Source: Streptomyces sp. NRRL F-6131
GTDB taxonomy: Bacteria > Actinomycetota > Actinomycetes > Streptomycetales > Streptomycetaceae
Direction of reading: 5' to 3'
Assembly: GCA_000719695.1 (NCBI GenBank)
Contig: JOHN01000039.1
Span: 11,111-75,110 of the forward strand
DNA: 64,000 nucleotides
Below, piece after piece: positions 29,591-37,837 of the stretch. How positions within the stretch are numbered: position 1 is the first letter of the stretch; each line of letters opens with the position of its first letter. The translations under genes and the position numbers were made by a program. The notes under the pieces were generated by a model. It had not been told where the DNA came from. It worked only from the letters and a program-made list of their open reading frames with translations, and made no database searches.

Positions 29591-30499
29591 TCAGCGGTCC
29601 ACGGTCAGCTCGACCAGGCGGACGGTTCCGTAGGTGGCGGCGGCCAGCAGGGTGAGGGTGAGCAGCGAGACGAACAGGCCGGTGGAGTCGGCCTGGCCGC
29701 GCTGGACGGCCAGTAGCTGGCCGAGGCCCTCGCCGCCCATCACGAACTCGCCGACCACCGCGCCGGTGATCGAGAGCGTGCACCCGGTGCGCACCCCGGC
29801 GAGGATGCTCGGCAGCGCCAGCGGGAACTCGATGTGGCGCAGCATGCCCCACCGGCCGACGCCGTCGACCCGGGCGGCGTTGAGCACCTCGGCGTCGAGT
29901 TCGCGCAGGCCGAGCATGGTGTTGACCAGCATCGGGAAGAAGACCAGCAGCGCGCAGAGGATGGCGATCGGCAGCAGCCCGTACCCGATCCACAGGGCGA
30001 GCAGCGGGGCGAGCGCCACCGCCGGGACGGCCTGGGAGGCGGCGAGGTAGGGCTGCAGGGCGCGGGCGGCGACGGTGCTGCGGGCCATCAGGTAGCCGAG
30101 CGGCAGGGCCGCCGCGATGCCCAGGCCGCTGCCGGCGGCGCTCTCCACGACGGTCTGCCAGGCGTAGCCGAGCAGTCCGCCGTCGGTGATCGCGTCGACG
30201 AAGGCCTGGGCGACGGTGCCGGGGGAGGGCAGGAAGAACGCCGAGACGGCCTTGGTCCGGGTGACGACGTCCCAGGTGCCCACCAGGACCAGGCCGAACA
30301 CCAGCGGCGGCAGCACCGTCGCCAGTCGGCCGCCGGCGCGCGCGGACCGGCCGGCGGCGGTCCGGGGCACCGGGGTGGTGGCCGCTGCCGGAGGTGTCCG
30401 GTGGGCGGTCTTCAGCTCTGACACGGAAGCTCCGTTCGTCTCCCCGTACGCAGGGTGGGTGGTTCTGGCGCCGGGCTGCGGCCGGCTCGGTGCGCTCAT
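29591..30499 (-). CDS. ABC transporter permease (SsuC/ThiX-like)
   Basis: This 302-aa inner-membrane subunit starts at ATG 30499, which overlaps the upstream MFS stop in ATGA. It has about six helices, including LPPLVFGLVLVGTWDVV, LAPLLALWIGYGLLPIAILC and VSLLTLTLLAAATYGTV. The EAA-like coupling loop is GLRELDAEVLNAARVDG...WGMLRHIEFPLALPSILAG. It pairs with the substrate-binding lipoprotein. No ATPase gene is present in the operon, so the energising subunit must come from elsewhere. Confidence 0.9.
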   Translation of the reverse strand: MSAPSRPQPGARTTHPAYGETNGASVSELKTAHRTPPAAATTPVPRTAAGRSARAGGRLATVLPPLVFGLVLVGTWDVVTRTKAVSAFFLPSPGTVAQAFVDAITDGGLLGYAWQTVVESAAGSGLGIAAALPLGYLMARSTVAARALQPYLAASQAVPAVALAPLLALWIGYGLLPIAILCALLVFFPMLVNTMLGLRELDAEVLNAARVDGVGRWGMLRHIEFPLALPSILAGVRTGCTLSITGAVVGEFVMGGEGLGQLLAVQRGQADSTGLFVSLLTLTLLAAATYGTVRLVELTVDR

Positions 30500-31776
30500 C
30501 GGGCCGCGTGGTGCAGCAGGAGGGTGACGGCCAGGACCGCCGCGGCGCCCGCGGCGAGCGCGAGCCAGCCCGTGCCGGTGCCGGTGGCCGTCACGACCGC
30601 GATGCCCAGCGGTGGCCCGACGGCCGTCCCCGTGCTCCAGGCCAGCGAGGACAGTGCACTGCCCCGGCCGAGCGAGGCGGGGCCCGAGAACCGTACCAGC
30701 AGCGGGAAGAACGCCGAGGAGTAGGCGATTTCGCCGATCGCGAAGAGCGCGGCGAAGGCGGCCAGCAGGGCGGTCCTGGTGGCGCCGTCGGTGGCCGTCG
30801 CGAGGGCACCCGCACCGAACGCGGCGCACCACAGCAGGGGTGCCGCGATCAGCGCGGCCTCCTCGGCCAGGCCTTCCAGGCGGCGGGCGACGGGGTGCTG
30901 GAGCAGCAGCAGGACGAGGGCGTTGCCGGCGGTGACCGCGCTGACGCCGGCCAGGCCGATGCCCATGCCGTGGTGCAGCAACAGCGGGACGGTCGCCTCG
31001 ATCTGGGTGAAGCCGGCGGTCGCGAAGAGTGCCTGGGCGAGCATCAGCAGGGCGATCGGACGGCTGCGCAGCAGGGCCCGGTAGCCCTGGGGGTCCGGTT
31101 CCGGGTCCGGGGCCGGTTCCGGGCCCGTGGCGCCACTGTCGGCCCCGGAGGGCCCGGCGGTCGTGGCGGTCCCGGCGGTCCCGGCCGGCCGGCGGCGGTG
31201 GATCAGCAGGAAGAGCGCGGCGAGCGGGACCGAGGCGGCGGCCGCCGCCTCGTACAGCCAGGGCAGGGTGCCGGCCGGGCGCCCGGCGGCGAGCAGCAGC
31301 CCGCCGCCGGTGGCGCCCAGGCCCATGCCGGCGTTGGTCATCACATGGCGCAGCACGAAGGCGCGGCGCTGCAGCGCGGCCGGCACCAGGGCGGTGACCA
31401 CCCCGGTGATGGCCGCGTACTGCAGGCCGTAGCCGACGCCCGCGAGCAGGCCGGCGGCCGTCACGGGCAGGCTGCCGCCGGCGACGCCGAGCAGCGCGTA
31501 CGACAGGACCAGCGAGGTGGTGCCGACCGCGCCGACCGCCGCCGCGCTGCCCCGGTCGGCCCGGGGGCCGCCGAGGACCGCGGCGGCGCACCCGGCGGCC
31601 GCCATGGCCACGAAGTAGGTGCCGGCGCCGGTTCCGCCCAACCCGAGCTGGTCGCTGATGTAGATGCTGGTCAGCGGGAAGACCAGGCCGATGCCGGCGC
31701 TGGACGCCAGCAGGGCGGCCATCAGGCCGTGGAACCCGGCGCCGGGACGCCCGTCCGGCTGCCCGGCTCCGCTCAT
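30496..31776 (-). CDS. MFS transporter
   Basis: This 426-aa protein of about 12 helices starts at ATG 31776, overlapping the LLM gene's stop by ATGA. Helix 1 is GLMAALLASSAGIGLVFPLTS. A cytoplasmic central loop is rich in Pro/Asp (PEPAPDPEPDP). The typical A-motif GxLaDrxGrr is poorly conserved (GGPRADRGSAAAVG). It is embedded between an F420/FMN oxidoreductase and an ABC permease, suggesting it exports a product or by-product of the same pathway. The substrate is not predictable. Confidence 0.9.
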   Translation of the reverse strand: MSGAGQPDGRPGAGFHGLMAALLASSAGIGLVFPLTSIYISDQLGLGGTGAGTYFVAMAAAGCAAAVLGGPRADRGSAAAVGAVGTTSLVLSYALLGVAGGSLPVTAAGLLAGVGYGLQYAAITGVVTALVPAALQRRAFVLRHVMTNAGMGLGATGGGLLLAAGRPAGTLPWLYEAAAAASVPLAALFLLIHRRRPAGTAGTATTAGPSGADSGATGPEPAPDPEPDPQGYRALLRSRPIALLMLAQALFATAGFTQIEATVPLLLHHGMGIGLAGVSAVTAGNALVLLLLQHPVARRLEGLAEEAALIAAPLLWCAAFGAGALATATDGATRTALLAAFAALFAIGEIAYSSAFFPLLVRFSGPASLGRGSALSSLAWSTGTAVGPPLGIAVVTATGTGTGWLALAAGAAAVLAVTLLLHHAAR

Positions 31777-32585
31777 CGGCCGGCCAGGCCGTCGCGCAGG
31801 GCGAGCAGCTCGCGGACGGGGGCGAGATCGAACGGGCCGGGGACGGAGACGATGATCTCGGTGGCGCCGGCCGCCGCGAAGGCCTCGGCGAGGCCGGTCT
31901 GCGGGGCGTCGATCATCACGGTGCGGCCGATCTCGCGCGGGTCGCGGCCGACCTCGGCGCACCAGTCGTCGAGCACCCCGCTGCGGCGGGCGAACTCGGC
32001 GACCGGGTCGGTGGAGTCCCAGCCGTACCAGTTCCACAGGTCGGCGTAGCGGGCCACGGCCTGGAGGGTCCGCTTCTCGCCGCCGCCGCCGATCAGGACG
32101 GGCAGCGGCCCGGCGGGCGCCGGGTTGAGCTTGGCGAGGCGGTCGCGGATCGCGGTGACGGCCTCCTCGAAGGCGTCGATCCGGCCGCCGGGGCCGGGGA
32201 AGGGGTAGCCGTACTCGCGGTGCTCCTGCTCGAACCAGCCGGCGCCGAGGCCGAGGACCACCCGGCCGCCGCTGAGCAGGTCGACGGTGCGGGCCTGGTC
32301 GGCGAGCAGGTGGGGGTTGCGGTAGGCGGTGCAGGTCACCAGGGTGCCGATGGTGGCCCGGCTGGTCTCGACGGCCATGGCGGCCATCAGCGACCAGCAC
32401 TCGTAGTGGCGGCCGTCGGGGTCGCCGGTCTGCGGCATGAAGTGGTCCCAGGTCCACAGCGAGTCGACGCCGAGCTCGTCGGCGGCGCGCCAGGCGGCCC
32501 GGAGGTCGGCCAGGTCGCAGTGCTGGGGGTGGAGCTGGGCGCCGATCCGCAGGGCGGGGCGGGTGGCGGCGGGGGTGGTGCTCAT
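31773..32585 (-). CDS. LLM-class F420-dependent oxidoreductase
   Basis: This 270-aa TIM-barrel luciferase-like enzyme has LRIGAQLHPQHCDLADLR at the start, SLWTWDHFMP as the flavin-side strand, GTLVTCTAYRNPHLLA, and LSGGRVVLGLGAGWFEQEHREYG, typical for F420-dependent members. The C-terminus is shorter than in many relatives. It heads the overlapping set LLM-MFS-permease-SBP; the zinc dehydrogenase 108 nt upstream may be co-transcribed. A substrate imported by the ABC system could be oxidised here, as in sulfonate monooxygenase operons, but that is inference. Confidence 0.9.
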   Translation of the reverse strand: MSTTPAATRPALRIGAQLHPQHCDLADLRAAWRAADELGVDSLWTWDHFMPQTGDPDGRHYECWSLMAAMAVETSRATIGTLVTCTAYRNPHLLADQARTVDLLSGGRVVLGLGAGWFEQEHREYGYPFPGPGGRIDAFEEAVTAIRDRLAKLNPAPAGPLPVLIGGGGEKRTLQAVARYADLWNWYGWDSTDPVAEFARRSGVLDDWCAEVGRDPREIGRTVMIDAPQTGLAEAFAAAGATEIIVSVPGPFDLAPVRELLALRDGLAGR

Positions 32586-32693
32586 GGGGGTCTCCTGGTG
32601 GTGCGTGTGCGGGTGGGTGTCCGACGCCTGGAGGGCGTCCGACGAGGTGTCAGGAGGGTGGTGGGAAAACGCGACGGGGGGAGGGGCCGGGGG

Positions 32694-33713
32694 TCAGCGG
32701 GGCTCGACGAAGACCCGGAAGACCGGCGAGCCGGAGCTCTCGGTCAGCGCCTTGTCCACGTCCGCCAGTTCGTGGCGCGAGGTGACCAGCGGAGCCAGCC
32801 GCTCGGCGAGCGCGCCGCTGCGCAGCAGGGCGGCGGCGGCCCGCCAGTCGGCGGGCTCCTGGCTGTAGGAGCCGGTGACGGTGAGCTGGCGGCGGTGCAC
32901 CTCGTAGCCGGGCAGGACGGCGTCGGGGGTGTCGTGGGAGCCGCCGAAGAGGACCAGCCGGGCCCCGTCGGCCGCGGCGCGGAAGCCGGCGGCGATCGCC
33001 TCGCGGGACGCGATGGTGACGAACACCACGTCGGCCTTGGGGAGTTCCGCGACCTCCTCGGGCGTCACGGCGTGGTCGGCGCCGGCCGCCAGGGCCGCGG
33101 TGCGGCGGGTCTCGTCGGTCTCGACGACGGTGACCGAGCGGGCCTGGTGGTGCTGGGCGAGCAGCTGGTGCAGCCGGCCCATGAAGCCGCCGCCGATCAC
33201 CGCGACCCGGTCGCCGGGCTGGAAGGAGCCGCGCCGGAACGAGTGCACGACACAGGCCAGCGGCTCGCCCATGGCGGCGTGCAGCGGATCGGCGTCGCCG
33301 ACCGGCCAGGCGTGGGCGGCCGGGACCCGGACGTACTCGGCGAGCCCGGCACCCATGCTGATGCTGCCGTCCGGGAGCAGGCTGCCCTGCGGCGAGGCGC
33401 AGATGGCGCTGTTGCCGGAGCGGCAGTGGCGGCAGGTGCCGCAGCGGGTCAGCAGGTCCACGGTGACCAGGTCGCCGACGGCGGGGGCGTCCTCCAGGGC
33501 GGCGGCGCGCGCACCGACCTGCTCGATCCGGCCGGAGACCTCGTGGCCGGCGGCCACGGGGTAGACGGGCATGGCACCGGTGTAGAGCTTGGCCTCCATG
33601 GTGCACAGGCCGCAGGCGGCGATCTTGACGAGCACGTCGTCCTCGCCGATCTCGGGGCGCGGGGTCTCGCGGATCTCGACGGAGCCGGGGGAGGTCACCA
33701 GGGCTATGCGCAT
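32694..33713 (-). CDS. Zinc-dependent medium-chain alcohol dehydrogenase
   Basis: This 339-aa MDR protein starts at ATG 33713, preceded by AAAGGAA. It has the catalytic-zinc region IAACGLCTMEAKLY and GHEVSGRIEQVG, structural zinc cysteines in LTRCGTCRHCRSGNSAIC, and the Rossmann loop VAVIGGGFMGRLH (GxGxxG). It is similar to threonine/sorbitol dehydrogenases. The usual catalytic CGSD is replaced by CGLCTME, as in some sugar-alcohol enzymes. A short near-repeat of 21 bp (33754-33774 and 33778-33798) lies in its upstream region. Confidence 0.9.
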   Translation of the reverse strand: MRIALVTSPGSVEIRETPRPEIGEDDVLVKIAACGLCTMEAKLYTGAMPVYPVAAGHEVSGRIEQVGARAAALEDAPAVGDLVTVDLLTRCGTCRHCRSGNSAICASPQGSLLPDGSISMGAGLAEYVRVPAAHAWPVGDADPLHAAMGEPLACVVHSFRRGSFQPGDRVAVIGGGFMGRLHQLLAQHHQARSVTVVETDETRRTAALAAGADHAVTPEEVAELPKADVVFVTIASREAIAAGFRAAADGARLVLFGGSHDTPDAVLPGYEVHRRQLTVTGSYSQEPADWRAAAALLRSGALAERLAPLVTSRHELADVDKALTESSGSPVFRVFVEPR

Positions 33714-33893
33714 CGGTCGTTCCTTTCGCGGTGCTGTGGTGCTGCGGTGCGGTGCTGCTGGAGCGCGTTGACGCCAGGCTGCTGGAACGCGTCGACGCTG
33801 CCGGGGCACGGGTGGTGCCCCGACGGGTCCGGGCGGTCGGGTGGACCGTCGGACGGCGGGGGTCGGCGGGGCCGGCCTCTCGAGGGAGGCGGC

Positions 33894-34652
33894 TCAGGCC
33901 GGGGGTGGGGGAGCGGTCCAGTGCGGGGCGGGTCGCCAGTGCGTCCACCGGTCGGCCCACCAGGTGTCGCCGCGGTCGATCCGGGCGGCGAGCCCGGCGG
34001 CCTCGGCGCGGACGGCGGCGGCCTGTTCGGGGGTGAAGCCGCCGGTGCGGGCGCGCTCCTCGAAGGCCTCGACGTCCTTCCAGCGGTACGGGCCGCCGTC
34101 GGCCGGGATCCAGAGGTCGAGTTCGTGGTCGAGGGTGTCGATGCCGTCGGCGGTGATCCGGTACGGGTCCTGGAAGTTGACGTACCAGCCGGAGAGTTCG
34201 TCGGTCACCGGGTCGCGGAACGCCCAGACGGCGTGGGCCTCGCCGGGGCGCTGCAACTGCAGGACGCCGGGGCTGCGCCAGCGGTCGGCGACGGTGCTCC
34301 AGCCGTGCGGGCCCCAGCTGAACTCGCCCTCGCCGAAGGAGAGCCGGGTGTCGTGGGCCAGGTACACGGCGAGCAGGTCGGGTTCGTGGGCGACGACCCG
34401 GACGGGGTAGCTCAGCCAGACCCGTCCGTCGAGGATCTCCCGGCGCAGAACGACCTGGCCCGGCGTCAGGCGGTCCGCCGCGAGCGGGCCGGGGGCGGGG
34501 GCGTCGGCCGCGGGGCCGGTCGTGGGAACGGCCGCGGAATCGGGTGCGGGCAGGGCTGTGCCGGGGCCGGTGGCGGACCGCTCCGCGCCGCGGCCGGATT
34601 CGCCGCCGACGGACACGGCGGTGCGCCCCGGCCCCTTCGAAGGTTCGTGCAT
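33894..34652 (-). CDS. DUF402 domain protein
   Basis: This 252-aa protein starts at ATG 34652. Residues 1-60 are a low-complexity Ala/Pro leader. The DUF402 domain spans about residues 65-225: VWLSYPVRVVAHEPDLLAVYL, AVWAFRDPVTDELSGWYVNFQDP, DHELDLWIPADGG, and WKDVEAFEERAR. Conserved acidic residues (DxxLD, E) would bind metal. The family includes nucleoside-di/triphosphate phosphatases and RNase E-like accessory domains. No link with neighbours is evident, and its promoter must lie in the 330 nt before the riboswitch. Confidence 0.85.
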   Translation of the reverse strand: MHEPSKGPGRTAVSVGGESGRGAERSATGPGTALPAPDSAAVPTTGPAADAPAPGPLAADRLTPGQVVLRREILDGRVWLSYPVRVVAHEPDLLAVYLAHDTRLSFGEGEFSWGPHGWSTVADRWRSPGVLQLQRPGEAHAVWAFRDPVTDELSGWYVNFQDPYRITADGIDTLDHELDLWIPADGGPYRWKDVEAFEERARTGGFTPEQAAAVRAEAAGLAARIDRGDTWWADRWTHWRPAPHWTAPPPPA

Positions 34653-34982
34653 GAACGTCTTGCCCCCGTTTCGCAATGCCGCCCCCGGAACGCGGGCAGC
34701 GAGACCCCGGCCCCCGCCGGAGTGCCGCACGCCTGCCCCCTCGGGCCCCCTCCCCAGTGGCTCGACTCAGGTCGAACGGGGGTCCGCTACTTGTGGGTAG
34801 GCATCGGCGGTCCGGATCTTAAGCACGCGTCGGGCGCATTGGCAATGCCCCGCCGAATGGCGGGTGCGGGGCCGCCGATCGGCGGTGTGATGCAGCCCAC
34901 GGCACCGCCTGTTCGCCGACGTCTTGTCAAGATCGCGGCAGGTGTGCGAGGTTGACGAGCGTTGTTCAAGACGTTTGCGCAC
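34653..34982. other. Divergent intergenic region (no gene seen)
   Basis: It holds the upstream sequences of the DUF402 gene and of the riboswitch-ribB unit. A TTGACG at 34952-34957 could be a -35 element for the riboswitch RNA, but no good -10 follows at 17 nt. A CGCCGATCGGCG palindrome lies near 34875-34886. No open frame here looks coding. Confidence 0.5.
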
Positions 34983-35103
34983 TCCGGGGTCGGTGAAATT
35001 CCGAACCGGCGGTTACAGTCCGCGACCCGTCCGCCGCCAGCGGCCGGTTGACCAGGTGAAACTCCTGGACCGACGGTTAAAGTCCGGAAGGGAGGCAGTG
35101 CGC
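34983..35103 (+). ncRNA. FMN riboswitch (RFN element)
   Basis: The conserved RFN blocks are visible in order: GGTGAAATTCCGAACCGGCGG, then TTACAGTCCGCGACCC, a variable arm, GGTTGACCAGGTGAAACTCC, then TGGACCGACGG, TTAAAGTCCGGAAGGGAGGCA. These match the FMN aptamer closely. A 149-nt expression platform separates it from the ribB ATG. There CGCG-rich complements around 35225-35243 overlap the ribosome-binding site, suggesting translational control. FMN binding should switch the downstream ribB off. Confidence 0.95.
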
Positions 35104-35252
35104 GGCGAGCAGGGTTTTCCGATGGCCGGGGGGAGTCTCCGTCGGCCTGTCGGTCGCGGGCCGCTTCCGCCGAATGCGGTCGACGGCCGCCCCTGTGCGC
35201 CCATGCTCCATCAGCCCCGGAAGTCCGCGCCCCGAGCGCGAGGAGAGTTCCG

Positions 35253-35999
35253 ATGGGCCACACCACGGGCACGACCACCACCGACCCGGTCCCGTTCCCG
35301 GCCGGCGACGCCGAGCAGCCGTTCGACTCCGTGGAGTACGCGGTCGCGCAGATCGCGGCCGGCCGGGCGGTCGTCGTCGTCGACGACGAGGGCCGCGAGA
35401 ACGAGGGCGACATCGTCTTCGCCGCCGAGCTCGCCACCACCGAGCTGGTCGCCTTCGCCATGACCGAGTGCCGCGGCCTGCTCTGCGCCCCGATGACCGG
35501 GGTGGACCTCGACCGGCTGGAACTGGACCAGATGGTCCGGGAGAACACCGAGCACCACCGCACCGCCTTCACCGTCTCGGTCGACGCCGCGGCCGGCATC
35601 AGCACCGGCATCTCGGCGGCGGACCGGGCGCTGACCCTGCGCCTGCTGGCCGAGCCGGGCACCCGTCCGGCCGAGCTGGTGCGGCCGGGTCACGTCTTCC
35701 CGCTGCGGGCCGTCGACGGCGGGGTGCCGGCGCGCCCCGGTCACACCGAGGCCGGGGTGGACCTGTGCCGACTGGCCGGCCTGCGTCCGGCGGCGGCCAT
35801 CTGCGAGATCGTCATGGCCGACGGCGCGATGGCCCGGGTGCCGGAGCTGCGGGTGTTCGCCCGCCGGCACGGCCTGGCGCTGATCACCATCGCCGACCTG
35901 ACGGAGTACCTGCGCTCGGCGGGCACCACGACCGGCCGGGCCGGCGCGACCGGCACCGCCGGCGCGGTGCGGACGGCGGTCGCGGCGATCGCCGGCTGA
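35253..35999 (+). CDS. ribB: 3,4-dihydroxy-2-butanone-4-phosphate synthase, stand-alone
   Basis: This 248-aa enzyme converts ribulose 5-phosphate to DHBP plus formate, the four-carbon precursor of riboflavin. Active-site motifs are intact: [55 protein letters not shown] and [11 protein letters not shown]. It lacks the GTP cyclohydrolase II domain usually fused in actinomycetes, and no other rib gene is near. GGAGAG precedes ATG 35253. It is controlled by the FMN riboswitch. It lies directly at the left edge of the phosphonate cluster, which raises the question of a cluster-linked role (see findings). Confidence 0.95.
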   Translation: MGHTTGTTTTDPVPFPAGDAEQPFDSVEYAVAQIAAGRAVVVVDDEGRENEGDIVFAAELATTELVAFAMTECRGLLCAPMTGVDLDRLELDQMVRENTEHHRTAFTVSVDAAAGISTGISAADRALTLRLLAEPGTRPAELVRPGHVFPLRAVDGGVPARPGHTEAGVDLCRLAGLRPAAAICEIVMADGAMARVPELRVFARRHGLALITIADLTEYLRSAGTTTGRAGATGTAGAVRTAVAAIAG

Positions 36000-36194
36000 T
36001 CCCGCCGGGAGACCGGCCGCAGGGGGGGCGGTTCCGCCGGGAATTCCATTTCCGGGGCGGTGCCGTGATTCGCCCTGCCCGCAGGAATTCGGCGACCGGA
36101 TCCGGTTAACCCGCCGTTTTCCTGGAATTGACAGTTCCGCAACCGCACTCCAATAATCGATTCACGGATGCACGCCGATGGGGAGAGGCCTGGT

Positions 36195-36437
36195 ATGTCC
36201 GACATCAGCACCACCGAAACACTCCGAAGTATTTGGGAAGAAGTCCTCGGCACGCCGGTCGACGACCTGGACGCCGATTTCTTCGACCTCGGCGGGGATT
36301 CCCTGCTGGCCCTCGCGATTTCCACCCGGGCCATCGAGTCCGGTCTGGACATGCCCCGGTCGGCGGTGCTGCGCCGCAGCACCCTCCGGCAGCTCGCCGA
36401 GGCCGTCGAGGACCCCCGACTCTTCGATCGCGCCTGA
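36195..36437 (+). CDS. Free-standing acyl/peptidyl carrier protein
   Basis: This 80-aa carrier starts at ATG 36195, with GGAGAGG upstream. DLDADFFDLGGDSLLALAI contains the phosphopantetheine serine in the GGDS context typical of NRPS carrier proteins. It probably works with the stand-alone condensation protein (43535-44839) and the adenylation domain (45794-48283), which both lack a carrier. It stands 3 nt ahead of the ATP-grasp gene and appears to begin the + strand biosynthetic operon. The 195 nt between it and ribB show no clear promoter. Confidence 0.92.
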   Translation: MSDISTTETLRSIWEEVLGTPVDDLDADFFDLGGDSLLALAISTRAIESGLDMPRSAVLRRSTLRQLAEAVEDPRLFDRA

Positions 36438-36440
36438 GCG

Positions 36441-37694
36441 ATGGGCATCGTCGTCGTCTACGACCAGGGCTCGGCCTCGCCGCGCGAGGTGATCGGCCTG
36501 GAGCGAACGGCCCCCGTGCTGGTCGCCCTGGCCGACTCCGAACACGCCCGGCTGGTCGGCCCGTTGTTCGAGGAGAACTGTGCGGGCGTGGTCTCCCTCG
36601 CCGAGGGGGACGAGGCGGTCGTCGCCCGGCTGCGGGAGTACGGGGCCGAGGGGATCCTGACGTTCAGCGAACGGATGCTCGCCGACACCGCCCGGCTCGC
36701 CGGACTGCTCGGACTGCCGTTCCACACCCCGGAGACCGTGCGGGTGCTCACCGACAAGGCGGCGCAGCGCCGACGCCTCCGGGAGGCCGGGGTGGACGGC
36801 GTGCGCAGCGCGCTGCTCACCGACGCCGACGGCTGGCCGGTCGCCCTGGCCGAGGTGGGACTGCCCGCCGTGGTCAAGCCGGCCCGCGGCGAGGGCAGCC
36901 GGAACACCGTCCTGGTGACGGATCCGGACCGCGGCGCCGCCGTGGTCGAGGAGTTCCTGCGGGACGAACCGGCCCTGGTGGTCGAGGAGTTCCTGCAGGG
37001 CGCGGACTGCGCGCCGTTCGGGGACTACGTGTCGGTGGAGAGCGCCGTCACCCGTGAGGGGATCTGCCACTTCGCCGTGACCGGCAAGCTGCCGCTGGCA
37101 CCGCCGTTCCGGGAGACGGGGCAGTTCTGGCCCTCGCACCTGGCGCCGGGGCCGGAGGCCGAGGTGGTCGAGCTGGCCGACCGGGCGCTGCGCGCGCTCG
37201 GCGTCACGCACGGCCTGCTGCACACCGAGATCAAGCTGACGCCCGAGGGCCCCCGGCTGATCGAGGTCAACGGCCGTCTCGGCGGCAACCAGACCGATCT
37301 GGCCAGAAGTTCCTTCGACTTCGATCTCGTCGCGCTGGCGGGCGAGTTGGCGCTCGGCCGGGACGTGCGGCCGCGGCCGCTCCGCCCGGAGCGGGTGCAC
37401 TTCCAGTACTACACCCCGGCGCCGACCGCGGGCGGGCGACTGACCCGGGTCGACGGCCAGGCCGACGTCCGGGCACTGCCCGGGGTCGACTCGTACCGGC
37501 TGTCGGTGCGGCCCGGCTCCGAGATCCCGGCCGGGACCAGCACCACCCTGCTCGACCTGCTGTGCGGCTCCGTGGCCGACCACGGCGCCATGGCCGAACT
37601 GGTGGACCGGGCGATCGCGTTGCTGGCGTTCGAGTTCGACGTCGACGGCCGGTCCGTGCCGCGCACCGCCCGGGACCTGATCGACCACCCCTGA
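36441..37694 (+). CDS. ATP-grasp ligase
   Basis: This 417-aa protein has an N-terminal pre-ATP-grasp region (VLVALADSEHARLV), the biotin-carboxylase-like ATP-grasp core LPAVVKPARGEGSRNTVLV (ATP lysine), VVEEFLQGADCAPFGDYVSVES, and HTEIKLTPEGPRLIEVNGRLGGNQ (Mg2+ Glu and Asn). Enzymes of this type join amino acids, or an amino acid and another acid, through acyl phosphates. In phosphonate clusters they often add amino acids to the phosphonate core. It is tightly linked to the carrier gene, so formation of an amide or ester on the product is expected. Confidence 0.88.
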   Translation: MGIVVVYDQGSASPREVIGLERTAPVLVALADSEHARLVGPLFEENCAGVVSLAEGDEAVVARLREYGAEGILTFSERMLADTARLAGLLGLPFHTPETVRVLTDKAAQRRRLREAGVDGVRSALLTDADGWPVALAEVGLPAVVKPARGEGSRNTVLVTDPDRGAAVVEEFLRDEPALVVEEFLQGADCAPFGDYVSVESAVTREGICHFAVTGKLPLAPPFRETGQFWPSHLAPGPEAEVVELADRALRALGVTHGLLHTEIKLTPEGPRLIEVNGRLGGNQTDLARSSFDFDLVALAGELALGRDVRPRPLRPERVHFQYYTPAPTAGGRLTRVDGQADVRALPGVDSYRLSVRPGSEIPAGTSTTLLDLLCGSVADHGAMAELVDRAIALLAFEFDVDGRSVPRTARDLIDHP

Positions 37695-37837
37695 GACGGC
37701 TCGTCCTCGGGTGTCTCCGGTGGCCCCTCGGCCACCACCGGCCGGGCGGCCCCTGCCGCCGTCAACCGGCGGGGCGACCCGCTGTGCCCCGCCGTGCCCC
37801 GCCGTGCTCACCTCCGTGAACCACCCCTGGATGACTC

